DNA from: Paracoccus sanguinis
Lineage (GTDB): Bacteria; Pseudomonadota; Alphaproteobacteria; Rhodobacterales; Rhodobacteraceae
Direction: 5' to 3'
Assembly: GCF_900106665.1 (NCBI RefSeq)
Contig: NZ_FNNA01000002.1
Span: forward strand, 620,001 to 684,000
Length of the DNA: 64,000 nt
A program made the translations under genes and the position numbers. The notes under the pieces are model-generated. The model was not told where the DNA came from. It ran no database searches and was given only the letters and a program-made list of their open reading frames with translations. Below, piece by piece: positions 36,531 through 45,778 of this stretch. Within the stretch, counting starts at the first letter, position 1; each line of letters opens with the position of its first letter.

Positions 36531-37844
36531 ATGCCCACGCCCCAGATCGAACACCGCTTCCCGTGCGAGAACTGCGGCGCGAGCCTCGCCTTCGCGCCGG
36601 GGCAGAACGCGCTGACCTGCCCCTATTGCGGCCACACCCAGGCGATCTCGCCCGGCGCCGGCCGCGCCCCGGCGCGCCAGTCGGCGGGCGGACCGGACGG
36701 GCAGGATGTCCTGCTGCGCGAGCCCTCGACCGGCCGCGCGATCCAGTGGGACGCGAGCCACAAATCCCCCGAACTGGCCGAGATCCCGCTCGCGCAGGGG
36801 CTGCGCCTCGACCAGTCGAGCGATCTGACCCAGACCGTCCGCACCGTGTCCTGCCCCAACTGCGGCGCGCGGATGGAGCAGTCGGGCGACACCCACGCCA
36901 GCCTCTGCCCCTTCTGCGCGACGCCCGTGGTCACCGACACCGGGGCGGCGCGGATGCTCAAGCCGCAGGGCGTGCTGCCCTTCGTGCTGACCGAGGCGCA
37001 GGCCCGCGCGGCGCTCGACGACTGGCTGAAGGGGCTGTGGTTCGCGCCCTCGGGGCTGGTGCGCTACGCCCGCCGCGGGCGGCGGATGCAGGGGGTCTAT
37101 TCCCCCTTCTGGACCTTCGACGCCGACACCCGCAGCCGCTACCGCGGCCTGCGCGGCGACCACTATTTCGAAACGGTCTACGTCACACGGCAGGTCAACG
37201 GCCGCACCCAGCAGGTGCCCCAGCAGGTGATGCGCACCCGCTGGACGCGCGCCGCGGGCAGCGTCGCGCGCCGCTTCAACGACGTGCTCGTGCTGGCCTC
37301 GACCGCGCTGCCGCGCCGCTTCACCGACGCGCTGGCGCCGTGGGATCTCTCGCATCTTGCGAGCTACGACCCGCAGTACCTCGCGGGCTTCGGGGCCGAG
37401 GGCTACACCGTGGCGCTCGCCGACGGCCACGGCGTCGCCCGGGCCGAGATGGCCGGCGTGATCGCCACCGACGTGCGCCGCGACATCGGTGGCGACGTCC
37501 AGCAGATCGAGGCGGTCGAGACCGACTTCTCGGCAGAGACCTTCAAGCACATCCTGCTGCCCGTCTGGCTCGCCGCCTACAAGTACAACGGCAACTCCTA
37601 CCGCTTCGTGGTCAACGGCCAGTCGGGGCGAGTGCAGGGCGACCGGCCGTGGTCGGTGTGGAAGATCGCCTTCGCCGTCCTCGCCGCCGCGCTCGCCATC
37701 GCGGCGCTACTGTGGCTGGGGCAGGAGAGCGGCTATATCCAGATCGGCACGGCGCCCCTGCAACAGGGCTACGAGATGCCGCCGGGCTACGGCCTGCCGG
37801 GCGGGCTCTCCCCCGGCGGCGACTACGTCATCCGCGGCTATTGA
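36531..37844 (+). CDS. Zinc-ribbon membrane protein of the TelA/SPFH cluster
   Basis: A 437-residue protein with two zinc ribbons: CENCGASL...CPYCGHT (residues 11-36) and CPNCGARME...CPFCATP (about 108-133). A large domain follows (LPFVLTEAQARAALDDWLKG, GVYSPFWTFDADTRSRYRG). One transmembrane helix lies near residue 390 (WKIAFAVLAAALAIAALLWL), and the tail is Gly/Pro/Tyr-rich. Similar proteins are often annotated as TFIIB-type zinc-ribbon or primosome N'-like, but no helicase part is present. It is the last gene of the telA group. Function unknown; metal sensing at the membrane would fit. Confidence 0.82.
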   Translation: MPTPQIEHRFPCENCGASLAFAPGQNALTCPYCGHTQAISPGAGRAPARQSAGGPDGQDVLLREPSTGRAIQWDASHKSPELAEIPLAQGLRLDQSSDLTQTVRTVSCPNCGARMEQSGDTHASLCPFCATPVVTDTGAARMLKPQGVLPFVLTEAQARAALDDWLKGLWFAPSGLVRYARRGRRMQGVYSPFWTFDADTRSRYRGLRGDHYFETVYVTRQVNGRTQQVPQQVMRTRWTRAAGSVARRFNDVLVLASTALPRRFTDALAPWDLSHLASYDPQYLAGFGAEGYTVALADGHGVARAEMAGVIATDVRRDIGGDVQQIEAVETDFSAETFKHILLPVWLAAYKYNGNSYRFVVNGQSGRVQGDRPWSVWKIAFAVLAAALAIAALLWLGQESGYIQIGTAPLQQGYEMPPGYGLPGGLSPGGDYVIRGY

Positions 37845-37920
37845 CCCGCCGTCCGCCGCGCGGTCAGGATCGGCTGCCCGACCCTCACCCCCGCCACCAA
37901 ACCGCCTACAGGCCGCACCC

Positions 37921-38829
37921 ATGATCCTCTGCACGGGCGAGGCGCTCATCGACCTGATCCCCGGCCCGGACGGCACGATCCGCCCGGTCCCCGGTGGGGC
38001 GGTCTGGAACACCGCGCTGGCGCTTGGCCGGCTCGGCGCGCCGGCGGCGTTCCTCTGGCCGATCTCGACCGACGCGTTCGGCGCCCGGCTGCTCGCCCCG
38101 CTGGCCGAGGCGGGTGTGGACACCGCGCGCTGCCCGCGCCCCGACCGCCCCACCACCCGCGCCGAGGTGCGGCTGCAGGACGGCGAGGCGAGCTACATCT
38201 TCCACGACGAGGGCAGCGCCGGGCGCCTGTTTGCCGAGACCGACCTGCCGCCGCTGCCGCCCACGCTCGCGGCGCTTTTCATCGGCGGCATCAGCCTTGC
38301 CGCCGAGCCGTGCGGGGCGACGGTCGAGACGCTCGCCACCCGCGCTGCCCGCACAGGCGTGCCGGTGATGATCGACCCCAACATCCGGCCCGCCTTCATC
38401 GCCGACCCGGCAGCCTATCGCGCCCGGCTCGACCGGCTGTTCGGGCTGGCGGCGATCGTCAAGCTTTCGGCCGACGACGCCGGCTGGCTCTGGCCCAGCG
38501 CGTCGCCGGACGAGGCCGCGCGTCGCCTCCTCGCCCGCGGCGTGAGGCTGGTGCTGATCACCGCCGGCGCGGCGGGCGCGGTGGGCCACACCCCCACCCT
38601 GCGCCGCGCGGCCCCGTCCCGCCCCGTCACCGTCGCCGACAGCATCGGTGCGGGCGACAGCTTCAACGCCGGCCTCCTCGACGCGCTCGACCGCGCGGGG
38701 GCGCTGCCCCGGCTGGCCGAACTCGACGCCGCCACGCTCGACACCGCGCTGGCGCACGCAAGCCGGGTCGCGGCCGTCACCGTCTCGCGCCCCGGCGCCG
38801 ATCCGCCCTGGCCGCACGAGCTGGCCTGA
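37921..38829 (+). CDS. PfkB-family carbohydrate kinase (fructokinase-like)
   Basis: A 302-residue sugar kinase. The ribokinase-family signature 1 lies near the N-terminus (GGAVWNTALALGRLG), and the C-terminal signature with the catalytic aspartate is DSIGAGDSFNAGLLDAL. FDPNIRP appears as MIDPNIRPAF, which is seen in fructokinases. The ATG at 37921 is in front of MILCTGEALIDLIPG, a typical start. It stands alone between the telA cluster and convergent argD. The exact sugar is not certain. Confidence 0.9.
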   Translation: MILCTGEALIDLIPGPDGTIRPVPGGAVWNTALALGRLGAPAAFLWPISTDAFGARLLAPLAEAGVDTARCPRPDRPTTRAEVRLQDGEASYIFHDEGSAGRLFAETDLPPLPPTLAALFIGGISLAAEPCGATVETLATRAARTGVPVMIDPNIRPAFIADPAAYRARLDRLFGLAAIVKLSADDAGWLWPSASPDEAARRLLARGVRLVLITAGAAGAVGHTPTLRRAAPSRPVTVADSIGAGDSFNAGLLDALDRAGALPRLAELDAATLDTALAHASRVAAVTVSRPGADPPWPHELA

Positions 38830-38913
38830 GGCCCGCTTCTACTTGGGAAAAATACCCGGCCGACGGTCGGCAACCACGGACCGCCGACCGGGTCGTCGGG
38901 CCGGAAAGAAACC

Positions 38914-40083
38914 TCAGCCGAGCCGCCCCGCGGCCCGGTCGAGCCGCGCCACCGCCTCACCGATCTCGTCGTCGGTGATCGTCAGCGGCGGCAGCAGGCG
39001 CAGCACGTTGTCGGCCGCCGGAACGGTCAGCAGATGCTCGGCATAGCCGGCCTTCACCACGTCCGCCGGCGCGACCTTGCACTTGAGGCCCAGCATCAGC
39101 CCCTCGCCGCGCACCGCCTCGAACACCTCGGGGTGGGCTGCCACCAGCCCCTCGAGCTTCTGGCGCATCAGCCCGCCCTTGCGCCGCACCTCGGCCAGGA
39201 AATCGTCGTCGGCCACGATCTCCATCACCTTCGCGCCGACCGCGCAGGCCAGCGGGTTGCCGCCGTAGGTCGAGCCGTGGGTGCCCGCGACCATCCCCTC
39301 GGCCGCCTGCTCGGTCGCCAGCACCGCGCCCAGCGGGAAGCCGCCGCCGATGCCCTTGGCGACCATCATGATGTCCGGGGTGATCCCCGCCCATTCATGG
39401 GCAAAGAGCTTGCCGGTCCGGCCCATCCCGCACTGCACCTCGTCCAGCACCAGCAGTGCCCCGGTCTGGTCGCAGAGCGCCCGGATCTCGCGCAGGTCGG
39501 CCTCGGGCAGCGGGCGGATGCCGCCCTCGCCCTGCACGGGTTCCAGCATCACCGCCGCCGTCGTGTCGCTGATCGCGGCCTTGAGCGCCGCGATGTCGCC
39601 CCACGGCAGCTGCCGGAACCCCGGCATCAGCGGGCCGAAGCCCTTGACCATCTTCTCGGACCCCGCCGCCGCGATGGCGCCGGTCGAGCGGCCGTGGAAC
39701 GCCCCCTCGAAGGTCAGGATCTCGATCCGCTCGGGCTGGCCGTGATGGTACCAGTAGTGCCGCACCATCTTGATGGCGAGTTCGGCCGCCTCGGTCCCCG
39801 AGTTCGTCACGAACACCGTGTCGGCGAAGGTCTTGTCCACCAGCATCTCGGCCAGCCGCTGCTGCTCGGGGATCTGGTAGAGGTTCGAGACGTGCCAGAT
39901 CCGCCCCGCCTGCGCGGTCAGCGCCGCGACCAGATCGGGGTTGGCGTGGCCCAGCGCATTGACCGCGATCCCGGCCCCGAGGTCGAGGTATCGCGTGCCG
40001 TCCGCGGTGATGGCCCAGGCCCCCTCGCCCCGCTCGAAGGCAAGGGGCGCGCGGTTGTAGGTCGGCAGGACGGCGTCGATCAT
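38914..40083 (-). CDS. argD: Acetylornithine aminotransferase family protein
   Basis: PLP-dependent transaminase of arginine synthesis: N-acetylglutamate semialdehyde plus glutamate to N-acetylornithine. The 389-residue protein has [15 protein letters not shown], the PLP-contact [10 protein letters not shown], the aspartate in [13 protein letters not shown] and the Schiff-base lysine in [29 protein letters not shown] and the RGEGLMLGL segment follow. Size and motifs fit ArgD/AstC. argF, which often follows argD in this family, is not next to it; the downstream neighbour is the convergent kinase gene. Confidence 0.93.
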   Translation of the reverse strand: MIDAVLPTYNRAPLAFERGEGAWAITADGTRYLDLGAGIAVNALGHANPDLVAALTAQAGRIWHVSNLYQIPEQQRLAEMLVDKTFADTVFVTNSGTEAAELAIKMVRHYWYHHGQPERIEILTFEGAFHGRSTGAIAAAGSEKMVKGFGPLMPGFRQLPWGDIAALKAAISDTTAAVMLEPVQGEGGIRPLPEADLREIRALCDQTGALLVLDEVQCGMGRTGKLFAHEWAGITPDIMMVAKGIGGGFPLGAVLATEQAAEGMVAGTHGSTYGGNPLACAVGAKVMEIVADDDFLAEVRRKGGLMRQKLEGLVAAHPEVFEAVRGEGLMLGLKCKVAPADVVKAGYAEHLLTVPAADNVLRLLPPLTITDDEIGEAVARLDRAAGRLG

Positions 40084-40221
40084 GGGTCGGTCCTCTGGTT
40101 CGTGCGGGGTGGTGACGGCAACGGCCCCGGCCGGCAGGACCGGGGGGCAAGGCGGGACGCGGTCAGCGTCGCAGGGCAGTGCGGCTCGTCATGGGACGCA
40201 GCGTTAGCGCCGGGCGGGGGC

Positions 40222-40259
40222 GGGCGCAAGCGGGGTCGGGCGCAAGCGGGGTTGGGCGC
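40222..40259. repeat. Short tandem repeat, 16-bp unit
   Basis: Two full copies of a unit beginning GGGCGCAAGCGGGGT (40222-40237 and 40238-40253, one difference in the last base) and a partial third, just after the permease stop codon in the 183-base gap before argD. Simple slippage repeat; no function seen. Confidence 0.75.
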
Positions 40260-40266
40260 CTCCCCC

Positions 40267-41151
40267 TCACGGCTTCATCCGGTAGCCGATCCTGAGCCAG
40301 CGCCAGCCCAGCCCGATGACCAGCGCCGCCGCCAGCAGACACACCGCGAGGCCACGCTCGGGCGGCGCGTCGCTGACGCCGGCGAAGCCGTAGCGCGCCC
40401 CGTCGATCAGGTAGAAGATGGGGTTCCAGTGCGAGAGGGTGCGGAACGGCTCGGGCAGCGCCTCGACCGAGTAAAAGGTGCCCGACAGGAACGACAGCGG
40501 CGTGACGATGAAGTTGGTGATCGCCGCCATCTGGTCGAACTTCTGCGCCACGATCCCGGCGATCACGCCGAGGCCCCCCAGCATCAGCGCCCCCACGCTG
40601 ACGAAGGCCAGCGCCCACAGCGGATGCGCCGGCGCCTGCCCCAGGACCAGCGCCATGCCGATGCCGATCACGACCGCCACGATCAGCGCCCGCGCGAGGC
40701 TGCCGAGCAGATAGCCGGTCAGGATCTCGCCCGCCGACAGGGGCGGCATCAGCGTGTCGACGATGTTGCCCTGCATCTTGGCCGAGATGATCGACGAGGA
40801 CGAGTTGGCGAAGGCGTTCTGGATCACGGTCATCATCAGGATGCCGGGGCCCACGAAGGCGAGGTAGGGTAGCCCCATCACCGTCCGCCCCTCGCCCAGC
40901 GCGAGCGCGAAGACGGTGACGAACAGCCCCGCCGTCATCAGCGGGGCAAAGATCGTCTGCTGCCAGACGGCGAGGAAGCGCATGACCTCGCGCGTGGCCA
41001 GCGTCCGCAGGCCGAGCCAGTTGATCCGCCCGAAGCGGCGGATCGGCGCGTCGCGGTAGTCGGTCGCGGGACCGGGCGGGGCAGAGGCGGAACGGTCGGT
41101 CACGGCGTGTCGTCCTTGAACTCGCGGGGTGCAGACGATATGTCCGGGCAT
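40267..41151 (-). CDS. ABC-2 type transporter permease
   Basis: A 294-residue permease (or 278 from the GTG at 41103, which looks the more natural start: VTDRSASAPPG) with six membrane helices. The ABC-2 core reads FAPLMTAGLFVTVFALALG, FVGPGILMMTVIQNAFANSSSS, KMQGNIVDTLMPPLSAGE and PLSFLSGTFYSVEALPEPF, as in YadH/NodJ-type exporters. No ATP-binding partner is adjacent, which is unusual because these permeases normally sit next to their ATPase. Substrate unknown (polysaccharide, drug or lipid). Confidence 0.9.
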   Translation of the reverse strand: MPGHIVCTPRVQGRHAVTDRSASAPPGPATDYRDAPIRRFGRINWLGLRTLATREVMRFLAVWQQTIFAPLMTAGLFVTVFALALGEGRTVMGLPYLAFVGPGILMMTVIQNAFANSSSSIISAKMQGNIVDTLMPPLSAGEILTGYLLGSLARALIVAVVIGIGMALVLGQAPAHPLWALAFVSVGALMLGGLGVIAGIVAQKFDQMAAITNFIVTPLSFLSGTFYSVEALPEPFRTLSHWNPIFYLIDGARYGFAGVSDAPPERGLAVCLLAAALVIGLGWRWLRIGYRMKP

Positions 41152-41240
41152 CCCGCCTTAGACCCAGAGGGCGCGCGCGGCGCAACCCCGCCTCGTGCCC
41201 CGCACCGCCCGATCCGCCCCCGATCCGCAAGGAGCCGCCG

Positions 41241-42005
41241 ATGTCCTGGACCGACGACCGCGTCGAGACGCTGAAACGCATGTGGGCCGAGGGCCAGTCG
41301 GCGAGCCAGATCGCCAAGGAACTCGGCGGCGTGACCCGCAACGCGGTGATCGGCAAGGTCCACCGCCTGGGACTGTCGAACCGCACCGAAAGCGACGAGG
41401 CGACCGCCGCCCCTGCCCCGACCTCGGCCGCGCCCCCCGCCGCCGCCGACGCAACCGACACCCCCCGCCCGGCCCGCGCCGAGGCCGAGAGCGACGCGCC
41501 CGACACCGCCCCCGCCACGGGCGCCGCGGCAAGCCCGACGCCCGCCGCCGCCCCCTCAGTCCCCCGCGCAGCCGCGGGCAGCCCGCGGCCCGCCGCGAAC
41601 CTGACCGCCGAGCCGGGCGATGCGGCGGCGAGCCCGGCGCCTACGGCCCGTGACGCCGCCCCGCTGCCCGAGGACGACGCCGAGACCGCGCCCGAGCCCG
41701 CCCCGCAGCCGGTCTTCACCCCGCGCCGCCCGATCGTGCCGGCTGGCCAGCCGCTGCCGCCGCAGCCCTCGGCCAACGAGATCTCGCCCGAGGCGCTCGC
41801 CTCGGTGCGCGAGGTCGAGAAGCGCGCCCGCAAGCTCAGCCTGATGGAGCTGACCGAGCGGACCTGCAAATGGCCCATCGGCGACCCGGCCACCGACAAG
41901 TTCTGGTTCTGCGGCCTGCCCGCCCAGCCCGGCAAACCCTATTGCGAGGCCCATGTCGGCGTCGCCTTCCAGCCGATGAGCGCCCGCCGCGACCGCCGGC
42001 GCTGA
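41241..42005 (+). CDS. gcrA: Cell-cycle regulator GcrA
   Basis: A 254-residue alphaproteobacterial regulator that binds sigma-70 RNA polymerase and CcrM-methylated promoters. The DNA-binding N-terminus (residues 1-46) is SWTDDRVETLKRMWAEGQ followed by SQIAKELGG and NAVIGKVHRLGLS. The C-terminal polymerase-interacting part is TCKWPIGDPATDKFWFCG and PYCEAHVGVAFQP, with the conserved cysteines. The Ala/Pro/Glu-rich linker of about 130 residues is longer than in Caulobacter GcrA (173 residues in total), as is usual at this GC content. Stands alone. Confidence 0.95.
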   Translation: MSWTDDRVETLKRMWAEGQSASQIAKELGGVTRNAVIGKVHRLGLSNRTESDEATAAPAPTSAAPPAAADATDTPRPARAEAESDAPDTAPATGAAASPTPAAAPSVPRAAAGSPRPAANLTAEPGDAAASPAPTARDAAPLPEDDAETAPEPAPQPVFTPRRPIVPAGQPLPPQPSANEISPEALASVREVEKRARKLSLMELTERTCKWPIGDPATDKFWFCGLPAQPGKPYCEAHVGVAFQPMSARRDRRR

Positions 42006-42240
42006 ACTAGCGCGCTGATTGGCGGCGGTGACCCGCCGCGCGTACAGGAGCGTGCCTCCCCTCGGTAGCGCCTCTTCTCCCCCGCGCGCGCAGGCGCGTT
42101 GCGGCCCCCGGGGTGCATCTGTCTACCCCCCTCGCAGGTGCTTGCCTTACCCCTCTCGCAGGTGCTCTCCGGCAAGACGCGGCGCCTCGGTTCCCTGTCG
42201 ATGGGGGCTGTCTGCCCCCCATGAACGCAAGCGTTCATTC

Positions 42241-42442
42241 CCCCCGAGGATATTTCCGTCCAGCCCGAGGCCGCCCGCCTCGGGGGTGGGAGCCCCCGAT
42301 CCGGCCGCGTCGGGCGGGACAGGGGGCGCCTCGGTCTGGAGCGGTCATCGGCGTCCCCGCCTGTACCGCACCGCCACATCTGCCACGGAATCCTTGAGAT
42401 CCGGTAAAGCCCCTCGGGCTGGATCCAAATATCCTCAGGGGG
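42241..42442. repeat. Pair of inverted copies of the dispersed repeat
   Basis: Copy at 42241-42270 reads forward (CCCCCGAGGATATTT then CCGTCCAGCCCGAGG). The second at 42412-42442 is in reverse orientation (CCTCGGGCTGGATCC then AAATATCCTCAGGGGG). They bound about 140 bases without coding content, like a small non-autonomous element or two independently inserted repeats. A third copy lies in the GTA cluster at 28067-28095. Confidence 0.7.
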
Positions 42443-42473
42443 TGAATGGCGCGCGCGCTCTGCGCGCGCCAGA

Positions 42474-42496
42474 GGGGGCGCGAGCGCCCCCTTCTT
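42474..42496 (+). terminator. Terminator-like hairpin just upstream of metG
   Basis: A perfect 8-bp stem GGGGGCGC/GCGCCCCC with a two-base GA loop, followed by TTCTTCC. It is 52 bases before the metG start. Either it ends transcription from gcrA and the repeat region, or it forms part of the metG leader. The T-tract is short, so the call is moderate. Confidence 0.45.
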
Positions 42497-42547
42497 CCAC
42501 TTTGCCCGCCCGCCCGCTACACAGCGGCCAAGCAAAGGACGCGCGCC

Positions 42548-44269
42548 ATGACCCGCCATCTCATCACCTCGGCCATCCCCTACATCAACGGCATCAAGCA
42601 CCTGGGCAACCTCGTCGGCAGCCAGCTGCCCGCCGACCTCTACGCCCGCTACCTGCGGGCCCGCGGGCACGAGGTGATGTTCATCTGCGCCACCGACGAG
42701 CACGGCACGCCCGCCGAACTCGCCGCCAAGAAGGCCGGCCAGCCGGTCGCCGTCTACTGCGCCGAGATGCACAAGACCCAGGCCGACATCGCGGCCCGCT
42801 TCGGCCTCTCGTTCGACCACTTCGGCCGCTCGTCCTCCGAGCGCAACCACCTGCTCACCCAGCATTTCGCCGGGAAGCTCGCCGAGGCCGGGCTGATCCG
42901 CGAGGTCTCCGAGCGGCAGGTCTATTCCAACGCCGACCGCCGCTTCCTGCCCGACCGCTACATCGAGGGCACCTGCCCCAACTGCGGCTACGACAAGGCC
43001 CGCGGCGACCAGTGCGAGAACTGCACCAAGCAGCTCGACCCGACCGACCTCATCAACCCGCGCAGCGCGATCTCGGGCTCGACCGACCTCGAGATCCGCG
43101 AGACCAAGCACCTCTACCTGCGCCAGTCGGCGATGCGCGGGCAGCTCTCGGACTGGATCGACAGCAAGACCGACTGGCCGATCCTCACCACCTCGATCGC
43201 CCGCAAGTGGCTCAACGACGGCGAGGGGCTGCAGGACCGCGGCATCACCCGCGACCTCGACTGGGGCATCCCGGTGAAGAAGGGCGACGCCGCCTGGCCC
43301 GGGATGGAGGGCAAGGTCTTCTACGTTTGGTTCGACGCGCCGATCGAATACATCGCCGCGACCGCCGAATGGGCCGACCGCAAGGGCCAGCCCGACGCGG
43401 CCTGGCGGCGCTGGTGGCGCACCGACGAGGGCGCGGGCGACGTGACCTACACGCAGTTCATGGGCAAGGACAACGTGCCCTTCCACACGCTCTCGTTCCC
43501 GGCCACGATCATGGGATCGGGCGAGCCGTGGAAGCTCGTCGATTACATCAAGTCGTTCAACTACCTGACCTATGACGGCGGGCAGTTCTCGACCAGCCAG
43601 GGCCGCGGCGTGTTCATGGACCACGCGCTCGAGATCCTGCCGGCCGACTACTGGCGCTGGTGGCTGTTGAGCCACGCGCCCGAATCCTCGGACAGCGAGT
43701 TCACCTGGGAGAATTTCCAGGCCAGCGTGAACAAGGACCTGGCCGACGTGCTGGGCAACTTCGTCAGCCGGATCACCAAGTTCAGCCGCGCCAAGTTCGG
43801 CGAGACGGTCCCCGAGGGCGCCGCCTGGGGCCCGCGCGAGGCCGAGCTCGTCACCGCGCTGACCGAGCGGCTCGGCGCCTACGAGGGGTTCATGGACGCC
43901 CGCGAGGTCCGCAAGTCGGCGGCCGAGCTGCGCGCCATGTGGGTGCTCGGCAACGAATACCTGCAGGCCGCGGCGCCCTGGTCCACGATCAAGACCGACC
44001 CCGAGGCCGCCGCCGCGCAGGCCCGCATGGGGCTGGCGCTGATCCGGCTTTACGCCGCGATCTCGGCGCCGTTCATCCCCTTCGCCGCTGCGGCGATGGA
44101 GGCGGTGCTGCCCGGCATCCCCGCCGACTGGCCCGAGGGCGACCTGGGCGACTACCTCGCCGCGGTGCAGCCGGGACAGGCGTTCGCCGTGCCCGAGGTG
44201 CTGTTCGCCAAGATCGCCGACACCGACCGCGAGGGGTGGCAGGCGCGGTTCGCGGGCCTGCGCGCGTAG
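42548..44269 (+). CDS. metG: Methionine-tRNA ligase
   Basis: Charges tRNA(Met). The 573-residue protein has the class I HIGH-like motif in [10 protein letters not shown], a four-cysteine zinc knuckle ([17 protein letters not shown], near residue 142), the WF DAPIEY segment and the second catalytic loop QFSTSQGRG in place of KMSKS. It ends soon after the anticodon-binding domain, without the C-terminal tRNA-binding extension of the E. coli enzyme; this is the normal short alphaproteobacterial form. ATG at 42548 follows AAAGGA. The loss of the first lysine in the KMSKS-like loop is worth noting. Confidence 0.96.
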   Translation: MTRHLITSAIPYINGIKHLGNLVGSQLPADLYARYLRARGHEVMFICATDEHGTPAELAAKKAGQPVAVYCAEMHKTQADIAARFGLSFDHFGRSSSERNHLLTQHFAGKLAEAGLIREVSERQVYSNADRRFLPDRYIEGTCPNCGYDKARGDQCENCTKQLDPTDLINPRSAISGSTDLEIRETKHLYLRQSAMRGQLSDWIDSKTDWPILTTSIARKWLNDGEGLQDRGITRDLDWGIPVKKGDAAWPGMEGKVFYVWFDAPIEYIAATAEWADRKGQPDAAWRRWWRTDEGAGDVTYTQFMGKDNVPFHTLSFPATIMGSGEPWKLVDYIKSFNYLTYDGGQFSTSQGRGVFMDHALEILPADYWRWWLLSHAPESSDSEFTWENFQASVNKDLADVLGNFVSRITKFSRAKFGETVPEGAAWGPREAELVTALTERLGAYEGFMDAREVRKSAAELRAMWVLGNEYLQAAAPWSTIKTDPEAAAAQARMGLALIRLYAAISAPFIPFAAAAMEAVLPGIPADWPEGDLGDYLAAVQPGQAFAVPEVLFAKIADTDREGWQARFAGLRA

Positions 44270-44318
44270 GCGCGCAGATCGGGCTCGCGCGCGTAGGCCG
44301 GCAACCGCAAGGGTCACC

Positions 44319-45689
44319 TCAGGCGCCGAGCAGCGCCCGGATCTCGGCCACCTTCGCCGCCACCAGCGCCGCATCGCCGCGGCTTTCGACGTTGAGGCGC
44401 ACCACCGGCTCGGTGTTCGACCGCCGCAGGTTGAAGCGCCAGTCGGCGAAGGCGAGGCTGATGCCGTCCGTCTCGTCCCGCGCCTCGGCCGCGCCGGCGT
44501 GCGCCGCGAGCACCCGGGCGATGGCGGCGTCGGGGTCGTCCAGGCGGAAGTTGATCTCGCCCGAGGACGGGAAGGCCGCCATCCGCGCGCCCACCAGTTG
44601 CGACAGCGGCAGCCCCGTCCGCCCCATCTGCGCCACCACCAGCAGCCACGGGATCATCCCGCTGTCGGCAAAGGCGAAGTCGCGGAAATAGTGATGCGCG
44701 GACATCTCGCCGCCATAGACGGCGCCCGCGGCCCGCATGGTCTGCTTGACGAAGGCGTGGCCGGTGCGGGACTGCACCGCCTCTCCCCCCGCGCCTGCGA
44801 TCACGTCGCGGGTGTTCCAGACCACCCGCGGGTCATGGACGATCCGCGCGCCGGGCTCACGGGCCAGGAACGCCGCGGCGAGCAGCCCCACGACATACTC
44901 GCCGGGGATGAAGCGGCCGGTCTCGTCGAAGAGGAAGCAGCGGTCGAAATCCCCGTCCCAGGCCACGCCGAGATCGGCGCCGTGGTCCCGCACCGCCTCG
45001 GCCGTCACCGGCTGGTTCTCGGGCAAGAGCGGGTTGGGGATGCCGTGCGGGAAGCTCGGATCGGGGTCGTGGTGCATCCGCAAGAAGTCGAGCGTCGCGC
45101 CGCGCCGCGCGAGTTCCGCCGCGATGGCGTCGAAGGCGGGGCCGGCCGCGCCGTTGCCCGCGTTGACCAGCACCCGCAGCGGCGGCAGCGCGGCGGCGTC
45201 GACGAAATCGCAGACCCGGCGGGCGTAATCGGCCCGGACCGCCGACGCATCGACCACCCGGCCCGGCGCGGCGTCGGAGAACGCCCCGCCCTCGGCCAGC
45301 GCCTTGAGCGCGGCCAGATCGGTCGCGGGGTCGAGCGGCGCGGCGCCCGCCTTGACCAGCTTCATCCCGTTGTAATCGATGGGGTTGTGCGAGGCGGTGA
45401 CCTCGATCCCGCCATCCGCGCCGAGGAAGTCGGTGGCGAAATACATCTCTTCCGTCCCGGCCATGCCGAGGTCGAGCACCTCGACCCCGCCCGCGACCAG
45501 CCCCTTTGTCAGCGCGGCGGCCAGCGCGGGCGAGCTGTCGCGGCCGTCGCGCCCGACCACCACCCGGCGGGTGCCCGGCCGCGCGGCAAAGGCCCGCCCG
45601 ACGCGCCAGGCCACGTCCGCGTCCAGCGTCTCGCCCAGCCGACCGCGCAGGTCGTAGGCCCCGAAACAGTCGATCCTGCGCGCGTCCAT
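44319..45689 (-). CDS. Phosphomannomutase/phosphoglucomutase
   Basis: Interconverts hexose 1- and 6-phosphates for nucleotide-sugar and envelope synthesis. The 456-residue protein has the active-site phosphoserine in VTASHNPIDYNG, the Mg2+ loop AWDGDFDRCFLFD, the sugar-binding GGEMSAHHYFRDFAFADSG and the phosphate-binding RRSNTEPVVRL. It begins DARRIDCFGAYDLRGRLGE, the usual N-terminus of the AlgC/ManB branch. The ATG at 45689 is chosen; an upstream in-frame ATG adds 20 residues not like the family. Convergent with metG (49 bases apart). Confidence 0.94.
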   Translation of the reverse strand: MDARRIDCFGAYDLRGRLGETLDADVAWRVGRAFAARPGTRRVVVGRDGRDSSPALAAALTKGLVAGGVEVLDLGMAGTEEMYFATDFLGADGGIEVTASHNPIDYNGMKLVKAGAAPLDPATDLAALKALAEGGAFSDAAPGRVVDASAVRADYARRVCDFVDAAALPPLRVLVNAGNGAAGPAFDAIAAELARRGATLDFLRMHHDPDPSFPHGIPNPLLPENQPVTAEAVRDHGADLGVAWDGDFDRCFLFDETGRFIPGEYVVGLLAAAFLAREPGARIVHDPRVVWNTRDVIAGAGGEAVQSRTGHAFVKQTMRAAGAVYGGEMSAHHYFRDFAFADSGMIPWLLVVAQMGRTGLPLSQLVGARMAAFPSSGEINFRLDDPDAAIARVLAAHAGAAEARDETDGISLAFADWRFNLRRSNTEPVVRLNVESRGDAALVAAKVAEIRALLGA

Positions 45690-45778
45690 GCCGCCCCCTT
45701 GGCCCCCGTGCTTTGGTCCGGCTTGCCATGCCACCCGCTTGCAGCGCAACCTGCCCCCGCCGCAACGAAAGGTTCCCG

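Larger units (their letters stand above)
42006..42547. other. Intergenic region with repeats and hairpins, no gene
   Basis: 542 bases between gcrA and metG without a credible gene. It holds a near-direct repeat TACCCC-CTCGCAGGTGCT (about 42127-42170), the hairpin GGGGGC/GCCCCC (42203-42219), a perfect inverted repeat ATGAACGC-AA-GCGTTCAT (42221-42238) and two inverted copies of the dispersed repeat (42241-42270, 42412-42442). Two further hairpins lie next to metG: GGCGCGCGC/GCGCGCGCC at 42448-42470, and a terminator-like one after it. Confidence 0.7.

Noticed and set aside
38840..38905. Terminator between the PfkB kinase and argD
   Set aside because: Several short inverted repeats (CGGTCGG/CCGACCG) occur, but no clear stem with a T-tract on either strand.
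41939..44374. Minus-strand frame of 811 codons across the gcrA-metG gap and metG
   Set aside because: It covers metG in antisense and ends in repeat DNA; no recognisable protein.
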